Origin: Magnolia sinica
Taxonomy: Eukaryota > Streptophyta > Magnoliopsida > Magnoliales > Magnoliaceae
Assembly: GCF_029962835.1 (NCBI RefSeq)
Contig: NC_080582.1
Coordinates: 74,520,177 to 74,584,176 of the forward strand
Length of the DNA: 64,000 bases
Direction: 5' to 3'
Shown: positions 45,991 to 59,100 of the stretch, one piece after another
How positions within the stretch are numbered: position 1 is the stretch's first letter
Layout: every line of letters starts with the position of its first letter
Position numbers and translations under genes: made by a program
Notes under the pieces: generated by a model
What the model saw: the letters and a program-made list of their open reading frames with translations, nothing else
Databases searched by the model: none
What the model was told of the DNA's origin: nothing

Positions 45991-46087
45991 ATTTTTTTCT
46001 AAACAAACAAGCTAAAATATAGAACAACTACTCCATTACAAGTCATATTTTGTATCAAGCAATTTATTTGGGAGAGGGAAATCCAGC

Positions 46088-46145
46088 TTATCTTGTTAGC
46101 TTGAGAGGAGGCATTGGAATTTCCTTTGCCTTCAACACAAATGAT
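46088..46145 (-). pseudogene. Possible captured terminal exon, unidentified
   Basis: On the minus strand an acceptor-like TTGAGTGCAG is followed by a frame SFVLKAKEIPMPPLKLTR and TAA. It looks protein-like and ends cleanly, but 19 codons are too few to name, and it could be chance. Confidence 0.3.
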
Positions 46146-46189
46146 CTGCACTCAATTATAATTAATTTATAAGGAACTTATATCTTAAT

Positions 46190-47491
46190 CGGGTTTGTGT
46201 TGGGTCAGGCAACCCGAGACCTCAACTCGAGCCCAACCCAAGTTTTATCGGGTTGGTGTTTGTATGGCCCAACCCCAAGACCAAACTCGATACATCCTTC
46301 CCAAGCCCAACCCAATGTCGGGTCGGTCACAGGTTGGTCGGGTTGAGCCCGCCCAACTTTCAGCCCTAAAATCATATATGGTACGTCAAGTAACTAGTTT
46401 TGGTTTAGAGGATATTCTTGTTAAATAAATAAAGAAAGAAATGAAAAAAAGAGGGAAAAAAAATTTTATATGCTTATATATACATATTTATATAAATATG
46501 TGTTAGAGAAAAATGTAGGTAGAATAAAATTCTCCATGTAAAAAAATAAAAATAAAAAAATAAAAAATAAAAACTAAAAAAGGATAAGGATACGGTTATA
46601 GCTACGGTTATAATCCGTAGCCATAGATCGGGGGTGGAATCGCGGAATCCGCGATTGATCGCCGACCGGGACAGCGACTTGCGGTGGAATCGCGGGAGCC
46701 GCGATTGATCGCAGAGCTACAATTATTGAAAAAGCAGGAGCTACGGATATGGCTATGGTTATAATCCGTAGCTATAGAAAACTGTATCCATAGGCTCCTT
46801 TTTTTATATTTTTATATATTTTTTTTTGCTGTTGTAATCCCCACCGCCTTTTGTGGGTCCCATCATGAGGTCTGTGTTATATCCAAACCGTCCATCTATT
46901 TGGCGAGCTCATATTAAGCTTGAGACATAAAATAAGATAGATCTAACTATCAAGTGGACCACACTGTAAAAGGCAATGAGGAATTGAACGTCTACCATTG
47001 AAACCCTTTTAGGGGTTACAGAAGTTTTGGATCATTATGAAATTTTTTTTTCCTCTTCATCCAGGCCTTTGTGACCTTATGAATAGATTGGATGGAAAAT
47101 AAATGTTATGGTGGGCCCTACAAAATTTTTAACATTGAAAATCAGTTTTCCTGCTGCTCTTTGTGGTGTGGTCCGGTTGATCTTTTGATTAGATTTTTAT
47201 TTTTATTTTGGATAATGCTTCGAAATGATCTCGAAATATGGATGAATGTTGTGGATGTAATAAATACATAGCTATGGGGTCATGTAACTTTGATCTCCTT
47301 TGAGCCGTCCGTACAACTCTCGGTTGGAGGAGCGTCAGCGCTCGTCTTCGAAAAGAAGGGACGGGTATTTTCGTCCTCAAAGTCGCTGTCCGCACGTGCT
47401 AGTCTAAGTTGGTAACTTAAGTTTGTATTCCTTCGTAAAAACCGCTGGATAAAAGGTATTGTCTACAGTGGTCATTTTCTCCTTGAAAAAT
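46190..47491 (-). repeat. Right inverted arm of the foldback element
   Basis: Complement of the left arm, from GGGTTGAGCCCGCCCAAC near 46,340 out to CCTTCGTAAAAACCGCTGG near 47,430, plus a 33-bp tip (TGTCTACAGTGGTC...) absent from the left arm. Confidence 0.85.
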
Positions 47492-47518
47492 AGAGGAGAC
47501 GTCTGAAAGGAGAGTAAA
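47492..47518 (+). repeat. 27-bp direct repeat right of the foldback element
   Basis: Identical to 39272-39298 and in the same orientation. Confidence 0.95.
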
Positions 47519-47937
47519 TGTAAGATGGGCTGTATGCTATTATAGATTTGGACCATCCAACTCAAAATCAGATCCATGCATTAGATAAATTACACGTCAA
47601 CATGCCACGGGCAAAAAAGAATTTGATGATCTCATGATCAATCATGTCAAATACTTATGAAAAGCATTGGTTGCTAATAAAATAGGCCAACAATCTGGAT
47701 TTAACATGCATACATACTTTCACTTGTACTTCCCTTACAAGTGTAGTTTCCTAGTTTTTAGTACATAATTTTTCTTTAATGAGTCTTAATTGATCAATGA
47801 CCTAGATCTTTAAAACGTCTAAAATGAAATTAGGGTGCAGTGAAAACATTTACCTACATTAATTAAGAAGAAAGTTTTCATTAAATGCATAACTAATTGG
47901 ACGGAAATGTAATTTCGAACTAGTTGTGTGTGAGCAT

Positions 47938-48029
<92 letters not shown>

Positions 48030-48479
48030 ACACAACATGTGAACCTTCCTATCAACCATTGGATAAGACAGATAGTATAGAGGAAGGCGCTCTTATGCGC
48101 AAGTTTGAAATAACGAGTTTCCTTATCTAGCACTCCTCTTCACCACTCTCTAAAGGTTGGCGGAAGCCTTTTTACATGAAATTCTTATGCCAGGATGATA
48201 GATGGGTACCACCAAGATGTTAATGATAAATCCACTCCGTCCATACATTTTTCAACATCATTTTATTGTATAAAACTAAAATTTAAACAGATACAAGGCT
48301 CAAGTGGACCACACCATAGGAAGGAGCGGTGATAATAATTCTCACCATTGAAAATTTTCTAGGGCCCACAGTGATTTATATTTGCCATCCAACCTATTCC
48401 TTTGCAAAAATGTGAAAGAAACATATGACTCCTCATCAATGAAGCAATCCTTCGGTACACATGGCAACTTCATAGCTGT
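47519..48479. other. Intergenic DNA with CT/TA microsatellite and a MITE remnant
   Basis: 47,941-48,026 is (TC)n followed by (TA)n. 48,200-48,400 carries the palindromic MITE phrase (CAAGTGGACCACACCATAGGAA). No gene was seen; Arg/Glu or Ser/Leu frames across the microsatellite are artefacts. Confidence 0.6.
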
Positions 48480-50979
48480 TCACTCCCAAGTATAGGGTTG
48501 TGATGTAGTAATAAACTCGTTGAGACCGAGGTCGAATCCCAAGGGACTAATACCGGTACGTTATCTTAAACTAAGTAGAAATAGAAATAGCCTAAGATGA
48601 AATCGAAATCAAATATAAATTGATGAATAATGGTGAAATACTAATCTAAAACTTAAGGAATTTAGAGGAAGGAAACTAGGGATTCAGAGGATCCACTTAT
48701 AGAGATCAGGGAGATCTTATACCTGCATCAAGAATCATGAAAATAAAACTGAACTTCCTCTGATAAAATTTTAAAGAGATGAAAAGTATATGAATTAGAA
48801 TGGATTCCATCATCAAACCATGCCCAGGAGACAAAGCAAACAACAGAATTAAACTAATTACCAACCAATCAACAATGCATGAAAATTAGGAAGGATACCG
48901 CCATCCAACCATGCCCATGAGACGATGGTGAACAACAGGGCTTCCTGATGTCATAAACATCAAAAGGAGGAAGAAATACTCAAAACCATCGCAGATCTAT
49001 TATAATTTCAGTCACAACAAACCATTAAAAATAACTGAAAGTATTCCTTTTAATTTGAACAAAAATCAACATCAGCCAGTCTCAACAATAGGCACGAGCA
49101 AAGTCTCTCCCATCAGACTACAAGCTTCACCTCTTAGCCCTAGCTAAGAGGTTTAGCCTAGAATAGACATGATTAGGCTCAACATCCTCAAAGAAATAAT
49201 AAAAAGAAGTAATAGAAATAAACAAATAAAAAAATAAATACTACTCTCTCTCTATCTGCTCCACGGCCGCCTGGAAATTCAATGCCTCCCTTCTCTCCCG
49301 CACGTCTCCTCTTTATAAGCTGATGGAGGTCAGTGGCTACGTGTAAAGAATGAAGTCGGTGAAGAGTTACGCAGCTGAAGTCGGTGGACACGAAGCACAG
49401 TTGCTGCGAAACTTTTACGCAGAGTTGGCGGCTTACGTAGCAAAAACGCAAACCGCGCTTGTGTTTTGACTGAGTTTTGGGACGAAAGATTATCCCTAAC
49501 TTCTGATTTGTTTCCATGGATGGGGTCAGGACCCCCCTCTGCATCTTCTGGACGAATCGGATCATCGATCCGATCATCCCTCTAATCGCGCAGAGGCCCA
49601 CTACGGCCGGACTTCTCGGGTGGTCGCAAAACAGAGCCTGCGTATCTCTTTACGCTGTGAAGAACGGTGGGCCATTATCAATGTCTTAGTGGAAATCCAT
49701 TCCGTCCATTAGTTTTCCCTCGAAAATCCATTATAGAATGGATGGTTTTGGATTGATTTATGCGTGGCCCACACGAGTTTTCTCACTGCTGTCCATCTTC
49801 CGTTTAGGTTCTACAAATACAACCAACATCAGATTAAATAAGGCCACGAGTCAGGGTACGGTATTTTAGGTCCTCTGAAGGCAATTAACGGTTCGGATCA
49901 TCCACCAGCATGATGTTGGTGGCCCACCTGCTCCCGACCGCAAGCTCTGCTTCTCTGTTACGCAGAGAAATTTGAATTTGGATGGAATTGCGGTCAAAGG
50001 CAGTTTGACTGCTCTGGTCGGCTCGGTGCACTGTGAGATTTCATCTGCTATGTACACCATCCATATTCATTGGGTTCCGTCTTAATGCGTGTGAAACATC
50101 CGCTCCGTCCATATCTTTTATCATATCATTTAAGCAGTTGGGGCCAAAACTAAGGCATATCTAGATGTCAGGTGGGCCCCATATTGACAATTCATGGGTT
50201 GATCTGCTCCGTCCATATTGGGTCACTTTCACAAGGATCCAAGGACTGAAATTTGATGTGTACGGTTAATATATGGTCTTCAGGCCATATATGAAGTTTC
50301 GAGCTGAACGGATGGTGGGAACCCCGTGATCTCGCATTCTGGACATCTTTCGTGCCACTTGAGCTTTAGTTTCTCGATTTTCTCGGATCTATGGTATGTA
50401 ATTCCATCGATCTTGGTCCTGAGTCCATCCCTTGCCTTGGGTGTCATCGAGCGTTAAATCCATGGTTTAAGCACCCTTTTTGATTCATGCTTGTAAATAC
50501 ACTCTGCATCACAAACATGATTAAATCGGGCCATTGAACGATATCATACTTGTAAATCCAGGCAATAATTGGGTCCGATATGCAATATTTGACCCTCAAC
50601 ATAGTCCCCAAACAGTCTTAGACCTGCCACATTTTTGGACTAATAGCGTGGAATGACAAAAAATAAAAAATAAAAATGGATGGATGCTGTGAATAAGACC
50701 CATAAATCACGGTGGATCCCATAGGAAGATCTAAGTCCCTTCAATTCCAAGGTCCGACGCCACACTAATCGGATCGGATACATAAGAGTAAAACTGTCTA
50801 ACCAGAACAGTGTCCTGGGCGTCCACGTAAGATTTGTCACAGGATCGTTCGTTTAAGCCACTCGTAGTGAGGTACCACAAATAATATTAATCTAAGATTA
50901 GCCCAAATTGAATAGACCAGACGGATCATGACAGGACTAAGGTGGGCCGCCAAGCCGGATGACCGTTTACACTTAGCAA
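48480..50979. other. Unannotated DNA, probable decayed retroelement and MITE fragments
   Basis: 48,490-48,600 (TATAGGGTTGTGATGTAGTA, then GAGACCGAGGTCGAATCCC) has the look of a conserved dispersed repeat, but I cannot assign it. Two related units, CCATCATCAAACCATGCCC near 48,806 and CCATCCAACCATGCCC near 48,901, suggest local duplication. 49,660-50,300 has GTGGGCC-type MITE phrases. No gene was found. Confidence 0.4.
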
Positions 50980-51512
<533 letters not shown>

Positions 51513-51559
51513 TGACCCTACTGAACCTTCACCAACGGAATGACCTTGGTCTGGAGGAC

Positions 51560-52106
51560 CTGCTCCTTCCGATCAAGGATACGAACTGGTTGCTCAATAT
51601 AGGAAGTGTCCTCACGAACCTTTAACGACTGTTAATCAATAACATGAATGATGTCTGACCCACACTTCCTCAATATGAAGACATGAACAATGTTGTGGAT
51701 GCCAGAAACTGAGATGGCAAGGCAAGCTGATAGGCCATGACGCCAATGCACCCAGTGATCTTAAAAGGTCCTATGAATCTCGGAGCGAGCAAGCTTGCAC
51801 TTCGCTCCAAATTGAACTACGCCCTTCATGGGCGAGACCTTGAGTACACATGGTCCCCTATATCAAACTCTAAGAGACGACGCCGACGATAAGCAAAAAT
51901 TTTCTGTCGGCTCTGAGTTGTGCGCATCCTTTGCCTGATGATATCAATAGCCCCTGACGTCTCTGCACAAGCTCGGGACCTAAGAGACGGTGCTCTCCAA
52001 CCTCGGTCCAACAACTCGGTGATCTGCATGATCTGTCATATAGTGCCTCAAAAGGAGCCATGTCAATGGTCGCCTGATAGTTATTGTTATATGCGAACTC
52101 AGCCAA
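51560..52106 (-). pseudogene. Gypsy integrase C-terminal part
   Basis: MAEFAYNNNYQATIDMAPFE, the usual end of the integrase core region, and then frames with LEFDIGDHVYSR lie here in different frames. Downstream, codons for LAPRFIGPF and later EEATWE (51,497-51,520) are the tail. At least two frameshifts are present. Confidence 0.75.
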
Positions 52107-52121
52107 TCGTAGATGCTCATC

Positions 52122-52526
52122 TTAGCTACCTCTGAAGTCAATCGCGCAGGCCCGAAGCATATCCTTAAGGATCTGGTTGACCCACTCGGTCTGGCCATCG
52201 GTCTGCGGATGATACACGGTGCTGATCTGCAAATCAGTACCCATCGCTCTCTGAAAGCTCCTCCAGAACTGAGACGTGAACCTCGAGTCTTGGTCAGAAA
52301 CGATCGAGATTGGAACGCCGTGTAGTCTCACAATCTCCTCAATAAATAACCTCGCAAGCCGGTCTAAAGGCCAAGTCGCACGGGTTGCAATAAAATGTGC
52401 CGACTTCGTCAGACGATCAACGACAACCCAGATGGCGTCATGACCGCGCTGAGTCCTCGGCAAGCCCATAATAAAATCTGTCGACACGTGCTCCCACTTC
52501 CACATCGGGACACTCAACGGCTGCAA
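52122..52526 (-). pseudogene. Gypsy integrase catalytic core
   Basis: The frame holds the D-D-E triad in typical settings: STDFIMGLP, SDQDSRFTS and TDGQTEWVNQ. The core is uninterrupted for 134 codons, the best preserved stretch of the element, but neighbours on both sides are frameshifted. Confidence 0.88.
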
Positions 52527-52790
52527 TAGACCAGGGGGTCTCTGATGATCGGCCTTGACACGCTGGCATTATCACACTCGGCCACAAAACTGGCGATCTG
52601 GCGCTTCATCCCCGCCCAAAAATACTGTCGCCTCATGTCATGGTACATCTTTGTCGAGCCAGGATGGATAGAAAACCGCGATCGATGTGCCTCGGTCATA
52701 AGATCTCGGCGTAGCTCAGGAATATCCGGGACACATAATCGGCCTCTGAAGCGAAGTCCACCATCTGTACCAATCTGCCAATCTGTCTGA
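52527..52790 (-). pseudogene. Gypsy integrase zinc-binding (HHCC) domain
   Basis: EAHRSRFSIHPGSTKMYHDM, then YFWAGMKRQIASFVAECDN, is the family zinc-finger pattern; the second cysteine is lost to a frameshift near 52,570. Confidence 0.8.
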
Positions 52791-53428
52791 CTCTCAGATG
52801 CTGCCTCTGCTGAGCCTCGATCACCCTTGCGACAAGAGAGGGTTGAATCGACAGGCTCGATAACTGCACAATAGAAGACTGTAAGCCAAACTCAAAGTCG
52901 TACTCTGCTATATCCTCGAGCATCCGCCACTCCTGAATCATCATATGCGCCACCAGGCCTCGTGGCTGACGGCTGAGGGCATCCGCCACCACGTTCGCCT
53001 TACTCGGGTGGTACTGGAGATCAAAATCATAGTCCTTCAGGAGTTCTATCCAACGTCTCTACCTCATATTCAACTCGGAATGCGAGAAGAGGTACTTCAA
53101 GCTCTTGTGGTCGAAAAGAGCTCGAACCTAACCCCATAGAGATAGTGTCTCCACACCTTGAGTGCGAAGACGACTGCGGCCAACTCTAAATCATGCGTGG
53201 GGTAGTTCGGCTCATGGACCTTGATGACGAGACGCGAAGGCTACAGCCCCCTCGCATCGGGACAAAGACCCAAACCAATATGCGAGGCATCGGTGAATAC
53301 AATAAATCCGTCACTCCCGGAGGGAAGAGTGAGGACAGGAGCGGACGTCGACGGTCCTTTAACTCCATAAATGCTCGCTCGCAGGCATCGCTCCAAATAA
53401 ACTCCGCGCCCTTCCGGGTCAACTTCAA
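52791..53428 (-). pseudogene. Gypsy RNase H region and linker
   Basis: KLTRKGAEFIWSDACERAF marks the start of the RNase H-like domain; [11 protein letters not shown] near 52,985 marks its end, followed by [20 protein letters not shown]. The middle is broken by frameshifts. Confidence 0.8.
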
Positions 53429-53535
53429 CAGGGCCGCAATACGAGAGAAGCCCTCAATAAAACGCCGTAGTAGCCCGCTAAACCAAGGAAACTACGGATC
53501 TCGGACGCAATCGTGGGTTTGCCCCACGCACCGCC

Positions 53536-54334
53536 TCAACCTTCGAGGGGTCCAGCTGCGACACCCTCCTCGTCACCACGTGACCGAGGAACTTCACCTC
53601 CTCCGCCAAAACTCGCACTTCTCCAGCTTTGCATACAGCTGGTGTGCCGGAGGGTCCGCAATGTAACCTCCAAATGCTCGTGCTCCTCACGAGTCCTCGA
53701 ATAGATCAGAATGTCATCGATGAAGACTACAACAAAGCGATCGAGATACGGACGGAAGACCTCGTTCATCACCTGCATGAACACTGCGGCGCATTGGTCA
53801 GCCCAAAGGACATGACTTGAAACTCGAAATGACCATAACGCGTCATGAATCTGTCTTTGGAATGTCCTCCTCTCGGACGAATCGATGATAACCGGACCGC
53901 AAGTCTATCTTCGAAAAGAACTACGCCTCCTGCAGTTGATCAAAAAAATCATTGATCCTCAGGAGCGGGTACTTGTTCTTGATCATGACCTTGTTGAGCT
54001 TACGGTAATCCACGCAGAGCCTCAATGAGTCATCCTTCTTCTTCACGAAGAGTACTGGCGTTCCCCATGTTGCACTACTCGGAAGGATAAAGCGTAACTT
54101 ACGCAACTCGTCCAACTGCTTCTACAGTTCCCATAACTCCAATGGTGTCATACAATATGAGGCCTTCGAAATAGGCGCGGAACCGGGCGCTAGATGAATC
54201 TGAAACTCGGTGAGTCGACGAGGCGGTAATCCCGGAATCTCCTGAAACACATCGGGAAAATCGCAAACCACGGGTAATAGGTCGATGCTCACCGTTATGG
54301 GTTCCTCTATGGCACATGACATCAAACAAGACAA
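53536..54334 (-). pseudogene. Gypsy reverse transcriptase
   Basis: Landmarks in order are VVCDFPDVFQEIPGLPPR (54,270), [18 protein letters not shown] and VDYRKLNK (about 54,000-54,060), and [20 protein letters not shown] (about 53,690-53,745) with the FIDD form of the YxDD active site. These lie in at least three frames, so no intact enzyme can be made. Confidence 0.9.
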
Positions 54335-54361
54335 CGGCTCTCCTCTGGGCTCAGCAATGAA

Positions 54362-54660
54362 CTAGAACTCCAGCAAGCCAGGTATACAAAAGGTGACTGT
54401 CTTCGCGAAACAATCTAATATGGCGTGGTACTCGGCAAGCCAATCCATGTCCAGGATGACGTCGAACTCGGACATAGGCAAAGCAAACAGATCGGCAGGC
54501 AAAAAGGTATCCCCAACCAAAACGGGGCAAGACGAGCAAAATCGGCCCAACACTATAGTCTTTCCCAAGGGATTCGATACCAACAAGGCACGGGCAGACT
54601 CCAATGGCAAACCGATCGATCGGCAAAAACTCTCGGCCACAAAAGAATGTGATGCGCCGA
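54362..54660 (-). pseudogene. Gypsy aspartic protease (RVP_2 type) region
   Basis: LVSNPLGKTIVLGRF, CPVLVGDTFLPADLFAL, MSEFDVILDMDWLAEYHA and DCFAKTVTF follow the RVP_2 family order. The catalytic DSG-type motif expected upstream is in another frame near the 54,660 break. MDW replaces the usual GMDW. Confidence 0.8.
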
Positions 54661-54689
54661 ATCAAACAACGCACGTGCAATGCATGCAG

Positions 54690-55040
54690 ATATCGAAGTA
54701 TACCCTCAACGACTCCTCCAGATGATTGAGGTCCTGCCGGGCCGCATAGAATCGAGCCTGAACCGGCTGGGGAGGTGCATGTCCCCTCGAGCGTCTTGCT
54801 GCTGCCGAGGCGGCCGAAATCGCCGCTGCTGCGGCCTCGGAGTGCCGAGTGCTTGAGGTGGTCTCGGTGGTGGAGGCTGCTGCCGCTGCTGCTGTGTCTG
54901 CTTCTGCTGTGGGGGTCTCTGCTGCTGCTGCGGTGGTGGAGGCTGCTGTGGACCTCTCTCTGCTGCTACGTGGGCGAGGACACTCCCACATACGGTGTCT
55001 GTCGCACCGCACCTAAAACAAGTGCGGTGAACTGCCTCGG
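54690..55040 (-). pseudogene. Gag zinc knuckle and Gln/Pro-rich linker
   Basis: The CCHC zinc knuckle is split between two frames (CFRCGA in one, HRMWECP in the other) near 54,975-55,015. It is followed by a CAG/CTG-rich linker (54,810-54,960) that reads as Gln/Pro, Ala/Thr or Leu-rich depending on frame. Confidence 0.7.
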
Positions 55041-55123
55041 CAGGTGGTGCCGGAGGTGTCTGGGGTCTTCTGGTGCTCGGAAGGTGGGCGACTGTGCGCT
55101 CTCTGAGGTCGACCTGCTGGGTA

Positions 55124-56028
55124 TCACCGGAAGAAGCTGCCTCTTCCGGTCTCTCCTCGGACCGCGATCAGACTGAGAACGTCCCACTCAGCCTCAAAAA
55201 TATGGGCCTTCCGCACCACTTCCTCGAAGGTAGGGAGCTCATGCCTAATAACACGGCCTCGAAGACTGTAACGTAAGACACCCTCAAATCGGCGGGCTCT
55301 CCGCTCCTCATCATCCACTAAATATGGTACAAATCTAAAAGTGCTACAAAACGAGCGGCATCCTGAGCCATTGTCATATCGCCCTGCACCAATGCCTCAA
55401 ACTCCAACGCTCGCTGCGGATGTGATCGGGAAAATACTCGGTCAAACCGATCCACAAAATCCTCCCAAGTCCAAACAAAATCAGCGCCTGCTGCGAGACT
55501 GATGTCCACCGGTGCTCGGCCTCACCATGAAGGAGAAATACTAATCGGACTCGCCACTCGGTCGTGCATCCCATCGTCTCAAATATCTTCTCTACGTCGT
55601 CGGCGCGCCATCTCTCGGCCACGGTCGGGTCTGTCACCCTGGAAATGCGAGGGATCGAGGCGTCGGAACTCTCGAAGGAGGGCACTCACGCGCTCCTGCT
55701 CTGCCTGTGCTTGTGAAACGACTGGGGGTCTGCCCTGCCCCTGAAGTGCGCCGTCACACTGCAACATCTGCTGCAATCGGGAAGCACTCACGGATACGGC
55801 CGGATCCGCCGGTCTCTGGTGGAGGAGCTGCACCCATAGGCTGGGCAGCATGAATCCCCGGTAGAGGAGCGGCATCCTCAGCCTGGGCAGTAAGTATGGT
55901 GGTGGAGCAAGAATCGTAGGTGGTAGCGCGGAAGCCGCAGGTGTGAAGTATCTCGTGGTGGTGCGGGAGTCGATCGGGTCACTCTCTGCGCGCCATGTCC
56001 TACAGAAAGAGCGAAGGTGCCTAATCAA
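55124..56028 (-). pseudogene. Gypsy Gag (retrotrans_gag domain)
   Basis: In order: REFRRLDPSHFQGDRPD, WRADDVEKIFETMGCT, VRLVFLLHGEAEHRW, WEDFVDRFDRVF, ALEFEALVQGDMTM and EERRARRFEGVL, the standard plant gypsy Gag progression. Spread over three frames, so broken. Upstream, an LTR end and primer-binding-like TTGGTGTGGAC lie at about 56,152-56,164. Confidence 0.85.
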
Positions 56029-56163
56029 CCTTGAAAACTCTCGAAGGTCACGTTCGTTAAGGGTCGGTAATAAAAGATCGCTAGGCTATCCGAACTTAGG
56101 ACTTAAATCATTCATAGCAGACATGTAATGTTGTTTTGAGTTATTCCCATAGTCCACACCAAC

Positions 56164-59100
56164 TGTCACGCCCCAAACTCGGAAACCGGGCTCACAAAAT
56201 TTTCGATCGCGAATCCGGGCCGACAACCTCCGTAGAACCCCATTCTCGGCTCCCGCCCCCATTCGCCAGTTCCGATCCTTGGATGCTACAAGGAGGATTT
56301 TCAACATCGTTTGATTCGTAACAAGCATAACCAAAGGCATAACCCACAAACAACAACCAAAAACTCCATCACATTTCCACTATAATCAAAAACTTTACAA
56401 GTACAATGAGTATAAGGGAAATACAATGATGATAGACCAAAAGCTCCAAAAAGATCAGCTACGCGCCCAAGCCTCAGCGCTGCTGCGATCCTACGTCACC
56501 TGCACGTAACGGTCGTGCATAAGCTTATAGAAAGCTTAGAGGGTGGTGAAAGTGTATGCTCAAGGTAGTAATGCAGCTATGTAGTATCAGAGTAATGCGG
56601 AACATGCTGATGAATGCCAAGAATACCATTAGCCGTACCAAGGCCATGCAGTACAAAGAATGATGTCGGCCATATCAAGGCCATGTAATGTAAAATGCAA
56701 CTCAAGCATGCAAATCCTCATCTAAGTCCACATATCAATACAACTCAAAAATCTGGGATATCACCAGGGTCTAGTACACTCCAAACCAGATTGCCGCCCC
56801 ATCGCGCGCAATAAGGTGAGTGGAAAGGACCTCACTATCCGCCTGCTAATATCGGGCTCGGCTCGTTAATAGCGGACCCATTCCTCGAGCTGGTCAGACT
56901 CAGCCTAGCATTGCCCCCTACTCTCGGGCGGGTAAGGCCGCACCCCCTTCCAACCGACCACGACACAGTGGAAAGCGCAACCATCTGGTAATCGGCATTC
57001 AGCGCTCATGCATCCACTCGGTCTAGACGTTGGAGCAACCTCCTGGTACCATAAGGGTTTAGGGACTTTCACCCAGGGATATCTATCGCACCCCATGTAG
57101 AACAGTATTTCCGGTATCCAATCCTGCCAACCACGATACGTCTGTGGAGGCTACGTCCCGATGTCGCTAGGGCGTACAAGTAACCATATCACACAATGCG
57201 AATGCATGAATCACACTATCCACTCATGGCAGTCCCGTGCGTATCGTGCGCTCATGTAGGGCAACACCCCTATACGGAGCCCCTAAACAATCCGCCCAAA
57301 GGCATATGCGATGATCGATCATTCCTCATATCAAGCAGATGTATGATGCATATGGTCATGAATCATGGAACTAAATATGCTAAATAGGATGGATGATAAT
57401 CATAATAAAGACTGCACATAACACGCATGGGCCCAACAATGGGCCCTAGGGAAAGGCATAATGCGGACATTTAACCAACATTATACTTGCAATGTGGATG
57501 TCAAACCAACATTGCTCCCAAGGTATAGCCCAACGTAAACATCATTACATAACCCATGTTGGGATCGTACATTGCAATGGACCTTAGGTACACCCCATTG
57601 GGCCTTAAATACGTCAAATAGGCCATATCATATGGGCCTTATATTCATCAATGGGCCACATCATTGGGCCGCACCTATATGCATTGCAATGGACCATGAC
57701 CCGTGGGCCTTAGAATACATCAAATGGGCCTACTCACATGGGCCTTATGTGTATCAAATGGGCCTCGCCAATTGGGCCCCATATGCACATCAAATGGGCC
57801 TCGACCCATAGGTCCTAATACATCTTAACGGGCCTTAACCCATGGGCCCCGAACACATCAAATGGGCCTCGACCCATGAGCCCCTAATGCATTAAATGGG
57901 CCTCGACCCATGGGCCTTATATATACATCAAAGTGGGCCTCAATCACGGGCCAAAATAATTGAGATGGGCCTCCCATCATCATCATATTAAATATGATAT
58001 AATATATAATATATATATATATAATACATATAATATTATATATAATATAATATCATATATATATATATATAAATATATATAACTATACACACACGCACAC
58101 AGCACACACGCACACAGCTCACACGCACACAGCACACACGCACGCAGCTCAGTGGGCTCCACCGTCCAAGCGGACGGTGGACATGAAACATGTACATCTG
58201 TGTGGGCTCCATGTGGGGCCCACCGTAATGTTGCTTTGCCATCCAAGCCGTTGATAAGGCCACGTGGGCCTAGATGAAGGGAGGAAACAAATTTCACCCT
58301 GATCCGAAACTTCTGTGGACCCCAAAAAGATTTCAAAGGTAGAGGTCCAATCCCACTGTTTCTTACGGTGTGGGCCACCTGAGTCTTGGATCTGGCTGAT
58401 TTTTGGGGTGGGCCCACGTCAGGGGGTGGCCCACCCTATGAACGGTTTAGATGGTATATAAACATTAAGGTGGGGCCCACGGCTGCAGCCGTGGGTGGCT
58501 GAGCGTACGTCCACCCGGTCAAGCAGCAGCTGCTGTTATCTATTTTTTTTTTTTTTTGAATTTCAATAAATCAGAGGTTTTCACAGGTGGGGTCCACATC
58601 CAAGCAATCTACTCCGTCCAACGGCCTTCCATAGCTCCTGACAAACAAAACAAGCCCAACATTGGGCCTGTTTCGGCGTATAGAAACAACAGGGAAAATT
58701 CAATGGTAAACCTGTTGTTTGCCGTGCCATGGCCCGCCTGAAAGTTTGATTGGTCCCATCTTTCGGCTTAACGCCTAAAATAAGCTTGGGAAAGGAATGG
58801 ATGGTGTGGATTTAATACATACATCAAGGTAGGGCCTACACAAGTGGACAACCCCCATTGGCAAGCTAATATTTACATTTTTTCCCAAAAACGTCTAGCG
58901 TCCCTGGACGCTGGACCCTTGTGAATATATTAGGGGTGGGCCCTGCTTAGGTGGGCCACCTCATGGAGAATGGTGTGGATACTACACACAAAGTGGGCCC
59001 CACTTGTAGGTGATTTGGATGGAATACATACCCTATGGTGGGGTCCATTCAAGTGGGCCACACAACCTCATCATCAAACAACAAAATAAAATAAAATAAA

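Larger units (their letters stand above)
39299..47491. mobile_element. Giant foldback (long-TIR) element with captured gene fragments
   Basis: Inverted arms define the element: 39,299-40,315 pairs with 46,190-47,460 through CCAGCGGTTTTTA, ACTTAAGTTACCAACTTAG, GACAGCGACTTTGAGGACGA, TAGCTATGTATTTATTA, the GGTTATAATC(T/C)GTAGCCATA block and an AT-rich zone. Inside the arms come 21-bp-class tandem arrays (TGACCGTGAAATGCATGGAAA on the left, its complement on the right; GAGCGAGGCAACCTAGGAATT and relatives further in). The core holds a broken DUF1985-type gene, a phosphofructokinase exon and an unidentified duplicated segment. It has no transposase, so it is non-autonomous. Long TIRs, captured genomic exons and DUF1985 content all recall Mutator-like and foldback elements of plants; the superfamily is inferred. 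Confidence 0.8.

Noticed and set aside
47819..48133. Arg/Glu-rich frame near 48 kb
   Set aside because: Translation of a (TC)n(TA)n microsatellite.
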